Source: Marinococcus halotolerans DSM 16375 (GTDB taxonomy: Bacteria; Bacillota; Bacilli; Bacillales; Marinococcaceae). From it: a stretch of 64,000 bases of DNA. Numbering within the stretch: position 1 is the first letter of the stretch; every line of letters begins with the position of its first letter. The stretch spans positions 1 to 64,000 of the forward strand of contig NZ_ATVM01000005.1 in NCBI RefSeq assembly GCF_000420725.1, given 5' to 3'. The position numbers and the translations under genes were made by a program. This document shows, one piece after another, positions 9,312-17,995 of this stretch. Under the pieces are notes generated by a model. It worked only from the letters and a program-made list of their open reading frames with translations. It searched no databases and had not been told where the DNA came from.

Positions 9312-10457
9312 ATGTATTTTGATAACAGCGCGACCACCCAGCCATACCAGGAAGTGCTGAGTGCTTACAGGAAAGCGTCCGAAAGCTATTTTGCCAATCC
9401 TTCTTCCTTTCACCACAAGGGCGGCGAAGCTGAACGTCTGCTTGAAACTGCGAGAGGCCAGATCGGCCGGGAATTAAACGTGAAACCGGAGCGCTGCTTT
9501 TTTACGAGCGGTGGTACAGAAGGAAACAATATGGTGTTAAAAGGAACCGCAGAGGCGAGAAAAAATATTGGCCGTCATATTATAACAACGGCTGTTGAAC
9601 ACCCCTCGGTGATGAAAACCTGTGTCTATTTAGAAGAAAAAGGGTATCGGGTAACATACCTGCCGGTGGGCAGGGACGGCCGTATAAATACAAAGGATTT
9701 GCATAAAGCGTTAGAACCGGACACCATCCTTGTTACAATTGGTCATACAAACAGTGAAATCGGAGCAGTACAGCCTATTGAAGCTATTGGAGAAATACTC
9801 TCTTCCTATCAGGATATTTATTTTCATACAGACTATGTTCAGGGCGCTGCCAAAATCCCTTTAAATATTGAAAAGGCGGGGCTGGATTTTGTTACGGTAT
9901 CAGCTCATAAATTTCATGGATTAAAGGGGACAGGGGTGTTGTATAAGCGCCCAGGAACGATCCTTGAGCCTTTAATACACGGAGGCGGCCAGGAAAGCGG
10001 GGTTCGTTCGGGCACGGAAAATACAGCGGGGGCTGCCGCTATGGCCAAAGCTTTCCGTCTGGCAAAAGAAAGCTATGCTGCAAACAGCAGCAGAGTTGAA
10101 GAAATTAAAGATTGGACAGCTTTGCGGCTTCAGGAAAGCGGCGGAGTGATCAACTCTCCTTTTTCCGGAGGGTCCCCCTTTATATTGAATGTCTCCTTCC
10201 CGGGAATAAAACCAGAAGTGCTTGTTGAAGCGCTCGCGGAAAGAGGAGCTTCCATTTCGACCAAAACAGCATGTGCTTCGAAAAACTCGGAGCCGTCTGT
10301 CGTCATTCTGGCTGCTACGGGCGAGCGGGAGCTTGCGGAAAGTGCTGTACGAATCAGTTTCTCTGCGGATACAAAAAAAGAGGAAGCCGCTCATTTATGC
10401 AGCATGTGTGAAGAAGTGCTGCCACAGTTAAAAAAGGTTATGGAGGAACAGCAATGA
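9312..10457 (+). CDS. nifS: Cysteine desulfurase (NifS/IscS family, NifZ-like)
   Basis: PLP enzyme that takes sulfur from cysteine as a protein persulfide. In B. subtilis the equivalent gene (nifZ) supplies ThiI for tRNA 4-thiouridine. The 381-residue protein has the PLP lysine K200 in SAHKFHG, the conserved HTD at 172-174, and a catalytic-loop cysteine C321 in KTACAS. GGAGGAATTTG precedes ATG at 9312. It overlaps thiI by four bases (ATGA), which argues for translational coupling and for ThiI as its sulfur acceptor. Confidence 0.94.
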   Translation: MYFDNSATTQPYQEVLSAYRKASESYFANPSSFHHKGGEAERLLETARGQIGRELNVKPERCFFTSGGTEGNNMVLKGTAEARKNIGRHIITTAVEHPSVMKTCVYLEEKGYRVTYLPVGRDGRINTKDLHKALEPDTILVTIGHTNSEIGAVQPIEAIGEILSSYQDIYFHTDYVQGAAKIPLNIEKAGLDFVTVSAHKFHGLKGTGVLYKRPGTILEPLIHGGGQESGVRSGTENTAGAAAMAKAFRLAKESYAANSSRVEEIKDWTALRLQESGGVINSPFSGGSPFILNVSFPGIKPEVLVEALAERGASISTKTACASKNSEPSVVILAATGERELAESAVRISFSADTKKEEAAHLCSMCEEVLPQLKKVMEEQQ

Positions 10458-11659
10458 GAGAGGAATATTTATTAATTCGCTTCGGCGAACTTGCTTTAAA
10501 AGGAAAGAACCGAAAAGAATTCGAGCGGCAGTTAAGAGAAAACATTGACCACGCAGTGAAAGATTTTCCCCACTGTGAAGTACGGCGTACGTACGGACGT
10601 ATTGCGATCAATCTGCTCGGGGAACCTGCTGGAGAAGTCATTGAGGCGGTTAGGCCGGTGTTTGGTATATCTTCCATTAGCTATGCGAGAAAAGCTGACT
10701 TATCAGAAGAAGAGATACAGCAGACGGCCTATCAAATGTTTTCGGAATATAAGGATAGGAAAACCACGTTTAAAGTGGAAGCAAGAAGGTCCAATAAAGA
10801 TTTTCCAGTTCATTCCACGAAGCTCGCTCCAAGCGTCGGCAGTTATATTCTCCATCATACCGAAGGTGTCAGGGTGGATGTGAAGAATCCAGAAGTAACT
10901 GTGGAAATTGATGTTCGTGAGCAGGGAGCCTATGTAAGCTGCGGGCGTATAAACGGAGCAGGGGGTCTGCCGACAGGTACAGGAGGAAAAGTAGTCAGTA
11001 TGCTTTCCGGGGGCATAGACAGTCCAACCGCTGCATACTTAGCCATGAAGCGCGGAGTAACGATCGAGGCAGTACACTTTCATAGTCCGCCGTATACAAA
11101 CGAACGGGCGAAGCAAAAAGTGGAGGATATCGCCCGGATCCTGAGCCAATTTGGAGGAAGTATCAATCTTCACGTGGTTCCATTTACCCGGATTCAGGAA
11201 GCGATCCGAAGCCAGGTACCGGATGACCATACGATGACGATTACAAGAAGAGCGATGCTTGAAATAGTAACAAAAATAGCGGAGAAGGAAGGCGCTAAAG
11301 CGGTGGTGAATGGCGAAAGCCTTGGACAGGTAGCTTCCCAGACGCTTGAAAGCATGAATGTTATCAACGAAGTAACTAGTGTACCGGTACTGCGGCCGCT
11401 GATTGCTATGGACAAAGAGGAAATCATCAGCTTGGCCAAGCGTATAGGTACCTATGATATTTCTGTGAGGCCTTATGAAGACTGCTGTACTGTGTTTCAG
11501 CCGGACAGTCCTGCGACCAAACCGAAAATTGGTTTAGTTTACAAGTATGAAAAACGCCTGAATAAAGAGGAACTGTTTGAAGAAGCGATAGCTGAAACGA
11601 AGGTGATTTCTGTCTCCAACGCGAATCATGGCAAAGAAGAGTTTGAAGACCTTCTCTGA
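10454..11659 (+). CDS. thiI: tRNA 4-thiouridine synthase ThiI
   Basis: Adenylates uridine 8 of tRNA and installs sulfur donated by the preceding desulfurase. The 401-residue protein has an N-terminal ferredoxin-like/THUMP region (about 1-165) and an ATP pyrophosphatase domain with P-loop SGGIDSP at 185-191. The C-terminal rhodanese domain of E. coli ThiI is absent, the usual Bacillus form, in which persulfide transfer to the core domain suffices. The start overlaps the desulfurase stop. In B. subtilis the next genes are sspA and ytfJ; here an amidohydrolase follows. Confidence 0.95.
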   Translation: MREEYLLIRFGELALKGKNRKEFERQLRENIDHAVKDFPHCEVRRTYGRIAINLLGEPAGEVIEAVRPVFGISSISYARKADLSEEEIQQTAYQMFSEYKDRKTTFKVEARRSNKDFPVHSTKLAPSVGSYILHHTEGVRVDVKNPEVTVEIDVREQGAYVSCGRINGAGGLPTGTGGKVVSMLSGGIDSPTAAYLAMKRGVTIEAVHFHSPPYTNERAKQKVEDIARILSQFGGSINLHVVPFTRIQEAIRSQVPDDHTMTITRRAMLEIVTKIAEKEGAKAVVNGESLGQVASQTLESMNVINEVTSVPVLRPLIAMDKEEIISLAKRIGTYDISVRPYEDCCTVFQPDSPATKPKIGLVYKYEKRLNKEELFEEAIAETKVISVSNANHGKEEFEDLL

Positions 11660-11757
11660 AGAGCTTTTTTCATTTACAAAAGTGGTATAAAATGGAATTT
11701 TAAAAGAATTGAAACAAAACGGGAATTTGCCCGTAAAAAGGAGAGGCGGTTAATGCT

Positions 11758-13389
11758 GTGAAAACACTTTGGTATAACGGAAATATTTATACAATGAAAA
11801 AAGAAGGGGAACAGGTGGAGGCCGTCCTGACCGCGGACGGGACTATTGAAAAAGCAGGCATGCTCAGAGAAATAGAAACAGAACTGCAAAATGCTGCTGT
11901 CCGCCGGATAGATTTAAACGGTAACACAATGTACCCGGGTTTTACAGACAGTCATTTACATATGATCGGGCTGGGGGAAACAATGATCCAACTGGATTTG
12001 TCAGAGTGCACCTCTGCAGAAGAAATGGCTGCATTGATTAAAGAGAAGACCAAAGAAATTCCTGCCGGAGAATGGGTCATAGGAGAAGGATGGAATGAGA
12101 ACAATTTCCCTGACCGGAAAATTTTCCACCGGGAGGAGCTCGATGATTTAGTGCCCGCCCATCCATTGCTTTTGACCCGGATATGCCGTCACGCGGCATT
12201 GGTTAACACGCGTGCCCTTGATGCTGCGGGTATTGATAAAGATACTCCGGATCCGGAGGGAGGCATTATTGTTAAATCAAGACAGGGGGAGCCGACAGGC
12301 TATTTGCTCGACCAGGCCGCTGATTTAGTGAAGGATGAAATTCCGGAGGTGTCTGAGGAATATTTACATGAAGCACTTGGAAAAGCAGTGCGCCATATGC
12401 ATCAGTGTGGGCTGACCGGAGGACATACTGAAGATCTTAATTACTACGGCGGGTTTACGAGGACGTTGAACACGTTTAGAAATATTTTGGCAGATACTTC
12501 ATTTCGGGCACACCTTCTCGTGCACCATGAAGTGTTTCCGGATTTTATACAGCAGGGCCACACCTACGGCCTTCTTGAGGAAGGCCTGGAGCTTGGCGCC
12601 ATGAAAATATTTGCAGATGGAGCGCTCGGTGGACGTACCGCCCTTCTCAGTCGCCCCTACAATGACGCCCCTGAAACAGCAGGCGTTGCTATCCATTCGA
12701 GAGAAGAGTTAAAACAGCTTGTGGCAGAGGCCAGAAAAGAAAATATGCCGGTAGCTGTGCACGCCATTGGTGATTTAGCCTTGGAGTATGTGATAGATGC
12801 TTTGGAAACCTGGCCGGTGCCAGAAGGAGTGCGGGACCGGATTATTCACGTCCAAATCGCCAGGGAAGATTTGGTGGAACGGCTGAAGGCTCTGCCGGTG
12901 GCACTCGATCTGCAGCCGCGGTTTGTGCTTTCTGACTTCCCGTGGGTGGAAGAACGTCTTGGCAAAGAAAGACTTCGTTATTCCTTTGCCTGGAAAACAC
13001 TCCTTGATCAGGGGGTGATCTGTGCGGGAAGCTCGGACGCTCCTATTGGATCCGTGGACCCAAGAACCGGAATTTATGCGGCTGTCGCGCGGAAAAACCC
13101 GGGAGAGTCGCACAACGGTTATATGCCGGAAGAAAAACTAACCACTTTTGAAGCCGTGGAGCTGTATACTGGCGGCAGTGCCAGAGCGATCAGCCGGGAG
13201 GGCGATCTTGGCAGGATAGCTCCCGGTTACAAAGCAGACTTTACGGTGCTCCGGAAGGATCTTTTTCGAATTGAGGCGGAAGAGATTTTAACAGCCGAAG
13301 TGGAAGCAACCGTTGTAGGGGACGCGGTAGTGTTTCTGCCGGAAGAAAGCAGGATCAAAATTAATAATGAAACGGAGGAACAATTATGA
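11758..13389 (+). CDS. Metal-dependent amidohydrolase, YtcJ-like (Amidohydro_3)
   Basis: A 543-residue member of the amidohydrolase superfamily close to YtcJ/LAF3 proteins; the substrate is unknown. Visible features are the early HLH metal motif in TDSHLHMIG (near residue 63), KIFADGALGG where the bridging lysine region lies, AVHAIGD, IIHVQIA and the late SSDAPIG aspartate motif. The start is GTG at 11758 with GGAGAGGCGG upstream; an ATG at 11753 is out of frame. It overlaps sppA by four bases, so the two are likely co-translated, though no functional link is known. Confidence 0.85.
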   Translation: MKTLWYNGNIYTMKKEGEQVEAVLTADGTIEKAGMLREIETELQNAAVRRIDLNGNTMYPGFTDSHLHMIGLGETMIQLDLSECTSAEEMAALIKEKTKEIPAGEWVIGEGWNENNFPDRKIFHREELDDLVPAHPLLLTRICRHAALVNTRALDAAGIDKDTPDPEGGIIVKSRQGEPTGYLLDQAADLVKDEIPEVSEEYLHEALGKAVRHMHQCGLTGGHTEDLNYYGGFTRTLNTFRNILADTSFRAHLLVHHEVFPDFIQQGHTYGLLEEGLELGAMKIFADGALGGRTALLSRPYNDAPETAGVAIHSREELKQLVAEARKENMPVAVHAIGDLALEYVIDALETWPVPEGVRDRIIHVQIAREDLVERLKALPVALDLQPRFVLSDFPWVEERLGKERLRYSFAWKTLLDQGVICAGSSDAPIGSVDPRTGIYAAVARKNPGESHNGYMPEEKLTTFEAVELYTGGSARAISREGDLGRIAPGYKADFTVLRKDLFRIEAEEILTAEVEATVVGDAVVFLPEESRIKINNETEEQL

Positions 13390-14381
13390 ACGCAAAAAGG
13401 TGGTTTGCTTTATTAGCGGCAGCGGTGCTTCTCATCGTTTCCCTTGGCGCCCAGACAGCTTTTTCACTGTGGAACACAGTCTCGAACCAGGCGCAAAATC
13501 AGCAGAATCAGGAAGATATAGTAAAAGAGGGCTCTTCAGACAGCCGGATAGCTATGCTTGATGTAGAGGGGACCATTCAATCCTCGGGCGGGTCCGGTGC
13601 TTTTTCCGGTGAAGGCTACAACCATGAGGAATTTCTGAGTAATCTGGAAGATGCGGGATCGAGCGCAGATGTGGATGGCATTATTATTAATGTAAACAGC
13701 CCGGGCGGAGGTGTCGTTGAAAGTGATGAAATTCACGATACCGTGGTCGAGGTACAGGAGGAAGAAAATAAGCCTGTGTATGTTTCGATGGGGAACACGG
13801 CTGCTTCCGGCGGCTACTATCTGGCGGCCCCGGCGGATAAAATTGTAGCCCATTCGGCGACTATTACCGGTTCGATAGGTGTAATTATGTCCTCCCTGAA
13901 CTACTCCGAGCTGGCCGAAAACCTTGGTATCGAAGGCGTAAACATAACGAGCGGGGAATTTAAAGACATGGGTTCACCTACAGAAGAAGTGACAGAAGAA
14001 GAGGAAGAAATTATGCAGGGGATTGTTGACGATATGTATGAAGATTTTCTGCAGGTCGTCATTGATGGAAGAGGATTTAGTGAAGACGAGGCACGGGATT
14101 TAGCTGATGGCCGTATTTATACGGGAGAGCAGGCGGAAGAAAATGGACTGGTCGATGAGCTTGGGACTTCAGAAGACACTATCGCTATGATGGAAGAAGA
14201 TCTTGAACTCGGAGACGCTACTGTAGAACGCTACACTTCGGATGGGTTTAGCTGGCAGTCACTTCTGCAAAATTCTGTCCAGGGGTTGTTCATCTCTGAT
14301 GAGAAGCTGCTGGGACTTCAGGAACTGCTAAAATCAGTTGGAAGCGACAGTCCGCGGCCAATGTATTTGTATGAAGGATAG
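13386..14381 (+). CDS. sppA: Signal peptide peptidase SppA
   Basis: Membrane-bound serine protease that degrades cleaved signal peptides and, in Bacillus, contributes to lantibiotic resistance. The 331-residue protein has one N-terminal membrane segment (about 7-28), a ClpP/crotonase-like core with NSPGGG at 104-109, the nucleophile Ser141 in TAASGGYY and general base Lys193 in GEFKDMGSP. The 52-residue Ser-Lys gap equals that of B. subtilis SppA (147/199). The catalytic domain is acidic, again consistent with a salty habitat. It overlaps the amidohydrolase stop and is followed 15 bases on by an RDD protein. Confidence 0.95.
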   Translation: MNAKRWFALLAAAVLLIVSLGAQTAFSLWNTVSNQAQNQQNQEDIVKEGSSDSRIAMLDVEGTIQSSGGSGAFSGEGYNHEEFLSNLEDAGSSADVDGIIINVNSPGGGVVESDEIHDTVVEVQEEENKPVYVSMGNTAASGGYYLAAPADKIVAHSATITGSIGVIMSSLNYSELAENLGIEGVNITSGEFKDMGSPTEEVTEEEEEIMQGIVDDMYEDFLQVVIDGRGFSEDEARDLADGRIYTGEQAEENGLVDELGTSEDTIAMMEEDLELGDATVERYTSDGFSWQSLLQNSVQGLFISDEKLLGLQELLKSVGSDSPRPMYLYEG

Positions 14382-14396
14382 GAGGGATGACTGACG

Positions 14397-14951
14397 ATGA
14401 CCACAAACGACCGCTATCCGGAGGATGCCCAGGGGACTGAACACACAGTGCCGGAAGAAAACAATGAGAAAGCTTATTCTCTGTCCGGTGCAGCGGATAA
14501 GCAGAATTCCAATGAACGAATTGAAACGAACGAAGAGTTGTTCGCAGGGTTTTGGATGCGCTTTTGGGCATACCTTACCGATTTGATTATACTTTTTTCT
14601 TTGAACGGGATTCTCCTCTCTCCTTTCTATTTTACGGGAGAAGGAGAAATCTGGGGATTCATTACCTTGTATGCTGTGTTTAACGCAGTGATCACATACG
14701 GGTATTTTGCACTGATGACAAAATTTTACGGGCAGACGCTCGGTAAAATGATTTTCGGCTTGAGAGTAGTCCGGGTGAACCGGGAAAAATTAAAATGGTC
14801 CGATATCATTTTCAGGGAGATCGTTCTCCGATTTGCCTACCGCAGTCTGGTTATTACAAATCTGGCGTATATTGTGGTAGCCTTCACACCACAAAAGGCG
14901 GGTATTCATGATATGATTGCCGATACGAGGGTCATTCATACAAGAAAATGA
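14397..14951 (+). CDS. yteJ: RDD family membrane protein (YteJ-like)
   Basis: A 184-residue protein with a hydrophilic N-terminal 45 residues and then an RDD domain: the FWMRFWAYLTD motif with Arg and Asp at its first membrane helix, a second helix near 78-102 and a third near the end. B. subtilis has yteJ directly next to sppA (yteI), and the pair is linked to lantibiotic resistance there, YteJ restraining SppA. GGAGGG precedes ATG at 14397. Confidence 0.85.
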   Translation: MTTNDRYPEDAQGTEHTVPEENNEKAYSLSGAADKQNSNERIETNEELFAGFWMRFWAYLTDLIILFSLNGILLSPFYFTGEGEIWGFITLYAVFNAVITYGYFALMTKFYGQTLGKMIFGLRVVRVNREKLKWSDIIFREIVLRFAYRSLVITNLAYIVVAFTPQKAGIHDMIADTRVIHTRK

Positions 14952-14983
14952 TGCCCGTGAACAAAAAATGAAGGAGGAGTAAG

Positions 14984-15484
14984 ATGACAGCAGTAACGTT
15001 TAAAGAAAAACCCGTGACACTTGTGGGAGACAAAGTAGAAGTCGGAGAATACACTCCCGATTTCACTGTACTCGCTAACGATATGACTCCGGTATCACTA
15101 AGTGATGCCGCAGGCAAAGTAAGGTTAATCAGCGCAGTACCATCTATTGATACAGGGGTCTGCTCGCAGCAGACACGGAAGTTCAACGAAGAAGCTGCTT
15201 CGCTTGAAAATGTGGAAGTATGGACTATCAGCTGCGATCTTCCTTTTGCCCAGCGGCGTTGGTGTGCAGCAGAAGGAATTGAAAACGTGCGTGTACTGTC
15301 CGACCATAAAGACCTGGACTTTGGCGAACGGTTTGGTCTCGTAATGGATGAAATGAGACTGCTTGCCCGCTCGGTAATTGTAGTAGACAGCGAAGGCAAG
15401 GTTTCTTATAAGGAAGTTGTTTCAGAAGGAACCAACCATCCGGATTATGAAGCGGCAATAAACGCAGCCAACAACACAAACTAA
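14984..15484 (+). CDS. tpx: Thiol peroxidase
   Basis: Atypical 2-Cys peroxiredoxin that reduces hydroperoxides with thioredoxin. The 166-residue protein has the peroxidatic Cys60 in [11 protein letters not shown] and the resolving Cys94 in RRWC, the spacing of E. coli Tpx (61/95); Cys84 is an extra conserved residue. A GGAGGAG site precedes ATG at 14984. The imperfect GC-rich inverted repeat at 15492-15515 after the stop may end the transcript but is weak. Confidence 0.96.
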   Translation: MTAVTFKEKPVTLVGDKVEVGEYTPDFTVLANDMTPVSLSDAAGKVRLISAVPSIDTGVCSQQTRKFNEEAASLENVEVWTISCDLPFAQRRWCAAEGIENVRVLSDHKDLDFGERFGLVMDEMRLLARSVIVVDSEGKVSYKEVVSEGTNHPDYEAAINAANNTN

Positions 15485-15652
15485 TGAAGAAAATGGCGCC
15501 TGCAAGGGCGTCATTTATTGTGTGCGTGTGCCTGAATGGTAAACGGGCTTTTTTCTGTTTTCTTTACTTCTCTTTAAAGAACACATCTGCTATACTGGCG
15601 TATTGTAAAGTGAGAGCGGAGAAGTATTTACGCTGCAGAAGGAGGGCGTGTC

Positions 15653-16651
15653 ATGGACGAAACGACACCGGTCGAACAACTATTTGAATTGGTGGATGAC
15701 CTTACGAAAACGATACAGCAGGAACTTAGTATAACGTATTTAGAAGCGATAGCCGAAGCTGGAGAGGATATCTTTCAGGGAACGGTAGTGCAGCGTATAT
15801 CTGCCGAAGAAAAAGACCGTCTGGAGCAGAGCCTGGAAGAAAAGATGCCTGAAGCGATGGAGCAGGAGGATATTCGAAAAGCGTTCCAGCTTGCCCTGAT
15901 CAAAGGAATGAAGCAGTCCGTCCAGCAGCATCATGCTATTACACCGGACGCTGTTGCTATTTTCATGGGTTATTTAGTAGACAAGCTGATGAACGGCCGT
16001 AAAGAATTTGTGGTCGCGGATCCGGCTGTAGGGACAGGTAATCTTCTGTCTGCCGTATTAAATCAGCTGTCGGAAAAAAATATTGAGGCCTACGGTTCGG
16101 AGGTTGACGAAACGTTAATTAAAATTGCCTACACACTCGCGAATCTGCAGGAGCATGCTGTTCAGCTGTTTCATCAGGACAGCATCGAACAATTCGGTGC
16201 GCCTGATCTGGATGTCGTCATGAGCGATCTTCCGGTAGGCTACTATCCGAAAAATCAAATCGCCGAACTGTATCAGCTGGGCAGCACGGACGGAAAATCC
16301 TACGTGCATCACCTGCTTGTGGAAGGAATGATGAACCGGCTGAAGCCGGGTGGTTTTATGGTGCTTCTCATTCCAAACAACCTGTTTGAAGACGAAAAAG
16401 CAGCGGAGCTTCAGGCATATGTAAAAAGACATGCGCATACGCTTGGCCTTCTTCAGCTGCCGGAAACGATGTTTCAGGCCAAAGAAGCATCGAAAAGCAT
16501 ATGGATGCTTCAAAAGAAAAGTCCTGACGTAAGACAGCCGGGACAGGCGCTGTTGGCAGAGCTGCCATCCTTCAGCCGCCAGGAAGCTCTCCAGGATATG
16601 ATGAAGCGGATCAACGACTGGTTTGTACAAGAAGGGTTTATCAATAAATAA
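15653..16651 (+). CDS. ytxK: Class I SAM-dependent methyltransferase, YtxK-like
   Basis: A 332-residue protein with the fold of N6-adenine DNA methylases but no restriction partner. The SAM-binding motif DPAVGTGN is at residues 123-130. The catalytic-loop position carries SDLPVGYYP (191-199) where true adenine methylases have NPPY or DPPY, so DNA adenine methylation is doubtful. Its target is unknown. It directly precedes ackA by 29 bases, as in B. subtilis. GGAGGGCG precedes ATG at 15653. Confidence 0.85.
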   Translation: MDETTPVEQLFELVDDLTKTIQQELSITYLEAIAEAGEDIFQGTVVQRISAEEKDRLEQSLEEKMPEAMEQEDIRKAFQLALIKGMKQSVQQHHAITPDAVAIFMGYLVDKLMNGRKEFVVADPAVGTGNLLSAVLNQLSEKNIEAYGSEVDETLIKIAYTLANLQEHAVQLFHQDSIEQFGAPDLDVVMSDLPVGYYPKNQIAELYQLGSTDGKSYVHHLLVEGMMNRLKPGGFMVLLIPNNLFEDEKAAELQAYVKRHAHTLGLLQLPETMFQAKEASKSIWMLQKKSPDVRQPGQALLAELPSFSRQEALQDMMKRINDWFVQEGFINK

Positions 16652-16680
16652 AGAGAGTAATTATTAGGAGTGGAGAAAGA

Positions 16681-17874
16681 ATGTCTACCATTATTGCTAT
16701 TAATGCGGGGAGCTCCTCGCTGAAATTTCAACTGCTGCAGATGCCTGAAGAAACCATTATCACTAAAGGAGTAGTCGAACGGATCGGCCTGGAGACCCCT
16801 TTTATTACCGTAGAGGTACAGGGAGAAAAGAAAACCGAATATCCTTCTCTGCAAAACCATGAAGAGGCTGTAAAAGCCCTGTTGGATTCGTTAACAAAAT
16901 ACAATGTTATTACCGATGTTAATGACATTGAAGGAGTAGGACACCGCGTGGTCCACGGAGGCGAAACATTTTCGGATTCTGTTTTAATTACAGAGCAGGT
17001 ACTCAGCGAACTTGAAAACGTAAGCGAGCTTGCCCCGCTTCATAACCCGGCTAACATTGTCGGTATTAAAGCGTTTCGTGATATTCTCCCGGAAGTTCCA
17101 TCTGTAGCGGTATTTGACACAGCGTTTCACCAGTCGATTCCGAAAGAAAAATATTTGTACGGTGTTCCGTATGAATACTACGAAAAGTACGGTGTTCGTA
17201 AATACGGCTTTCACGGAACATCCCATAAATATGTCAGTCAGCGGATGACAGAGCTAATGGATCGTCCGGAAAATGACCTGAAAATCATTTCGTGCCATAT
17301 CGGCAACGGTGCCAGCATCACGGCGGTGGACCAGGGCGTTTCCGTCGATACGTCGATGGGCTTCACTCCGCTTGCCGGCGTAATGATGGGTACCCGCTCC
17401 GGCAACATTGATCCGGCCCTGATTCCATATTTAATGGAGAAAACCGGCCAGACAGCTGCGGAAGTTATTGATACACTGAATAAAAAGAGCGGACTGCTTG
17501 GTGTAAGCGGAGCGTCCAGTGATTTCCGCGATGTTGTTCAGCAGGCGGAGGAAGGCAGTGAAAGAGCTCAGACAGCGCTCGATATATATTTAACCCGGAT
17601 GCATAAATATATTGGCACCTATGCAGCCAGTATGAACGGTGTCGATGCGGTTATATTCACCGCTGGTGTAGGCGAAAACAGTGCGCTGGTCCGTGAGAAA
17701 GTAATGGAGGGCCTTGAATTTATGGGCATTCAAATTGACAAAGAGAAAAACAGCCAGGCTTCGGGAGAGGCGTTTATTCAGACAGGTGACTCCCGGGTGG
17801 CCGTTGCAGTGGTTCCTACCGACGAAGAAGTAATGATTGCAAGGGACACAGTCCGGCTCGGCCCGATTCAATAA
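16681..17874 (+). CDS. ackA: Acetate kinase
   Basis: Interconverts acetyl phosphate and acetate with ATP, the final step of overflow metabolism. The 397-residue protein has the opening [22 protein letters not shown] near 82-89, [19 protein letters not shown] and CHIGNGASI, all standard ASKHA-fold active-site blocks. ATG at 16681 has AGGAGTGGAG upstream. It is probably read through from ytxK and ends at a terminator. In B. subtilis ackA is activated by CcpA; no clear cre is visible in the 29-base gap. Confidence 0.98.
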   Translation: MSTIIAINAGSSSLKFQLLQMPEETIITKGVVERIGLETPFITVEVQGEKKTEYPSLQNHEEAVKALLDSLTKYNVITDVNDIEGVGHRVVHGGETFSDSVLITEQVLSELENVSELAPLHNPANIVGIKAFRDILPEVPSVAVFDTAFHQSIPKEKYLYGVPYEYYEKYGVRKYGFHGTSHKYVSQRMTELMDRPENDLKIISCHIGNGASITAVDQGVSVDTSMGFTPLAGVMMGTRSGNIDPALIPYLMEKTGQTAAEVIDTLNKKSGLLGVSGASSDFRDVVQQAEEGSERAQTALDIYLTRMHKYIGTYAASMNGVDAVIFTAGVGENSALVREKVMEGLEFMGIQIDKEKNSQASGEAFIQTGDSRVAVAVVPTDEEVMIARDTVRLGPIQ

Positions 17875-17883
17875 GTAAGACAC

Positions 17884-17916
17884 AACTCCTGTTTCGATGA
17901 AGCAGGAGTTTTTTAC
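17884..17916 (+). terminator. Terminator after ackA
   Basis: AACTCCTG (17884-17891) pairs with CAGGAGTT (17903-17910) and runs into a T tract. Confidence 0.9.
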
Positions 17917-17995
17917 AAAATATATGATATTTCTGCATATATTCTTTGGATAATGGGAAAGAAGGAGTAACAGTACTTTGAAAGGAGACAGATTT

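Noticed and set aside
15484-15687. Small plus-strand ORF overlapping the tpx stop
   Set aside because: It runs through the intergenic region into ytxK, has no ribosome site and no recognisable family.
15653-16651. YtxK-like gene as part of a restriction-modification system
   Set aside because: The catalytic NPPY-type motif is altered and no nuclease or specificity gene is nearby; the ytxK-ackA neighbourhood is conserved.
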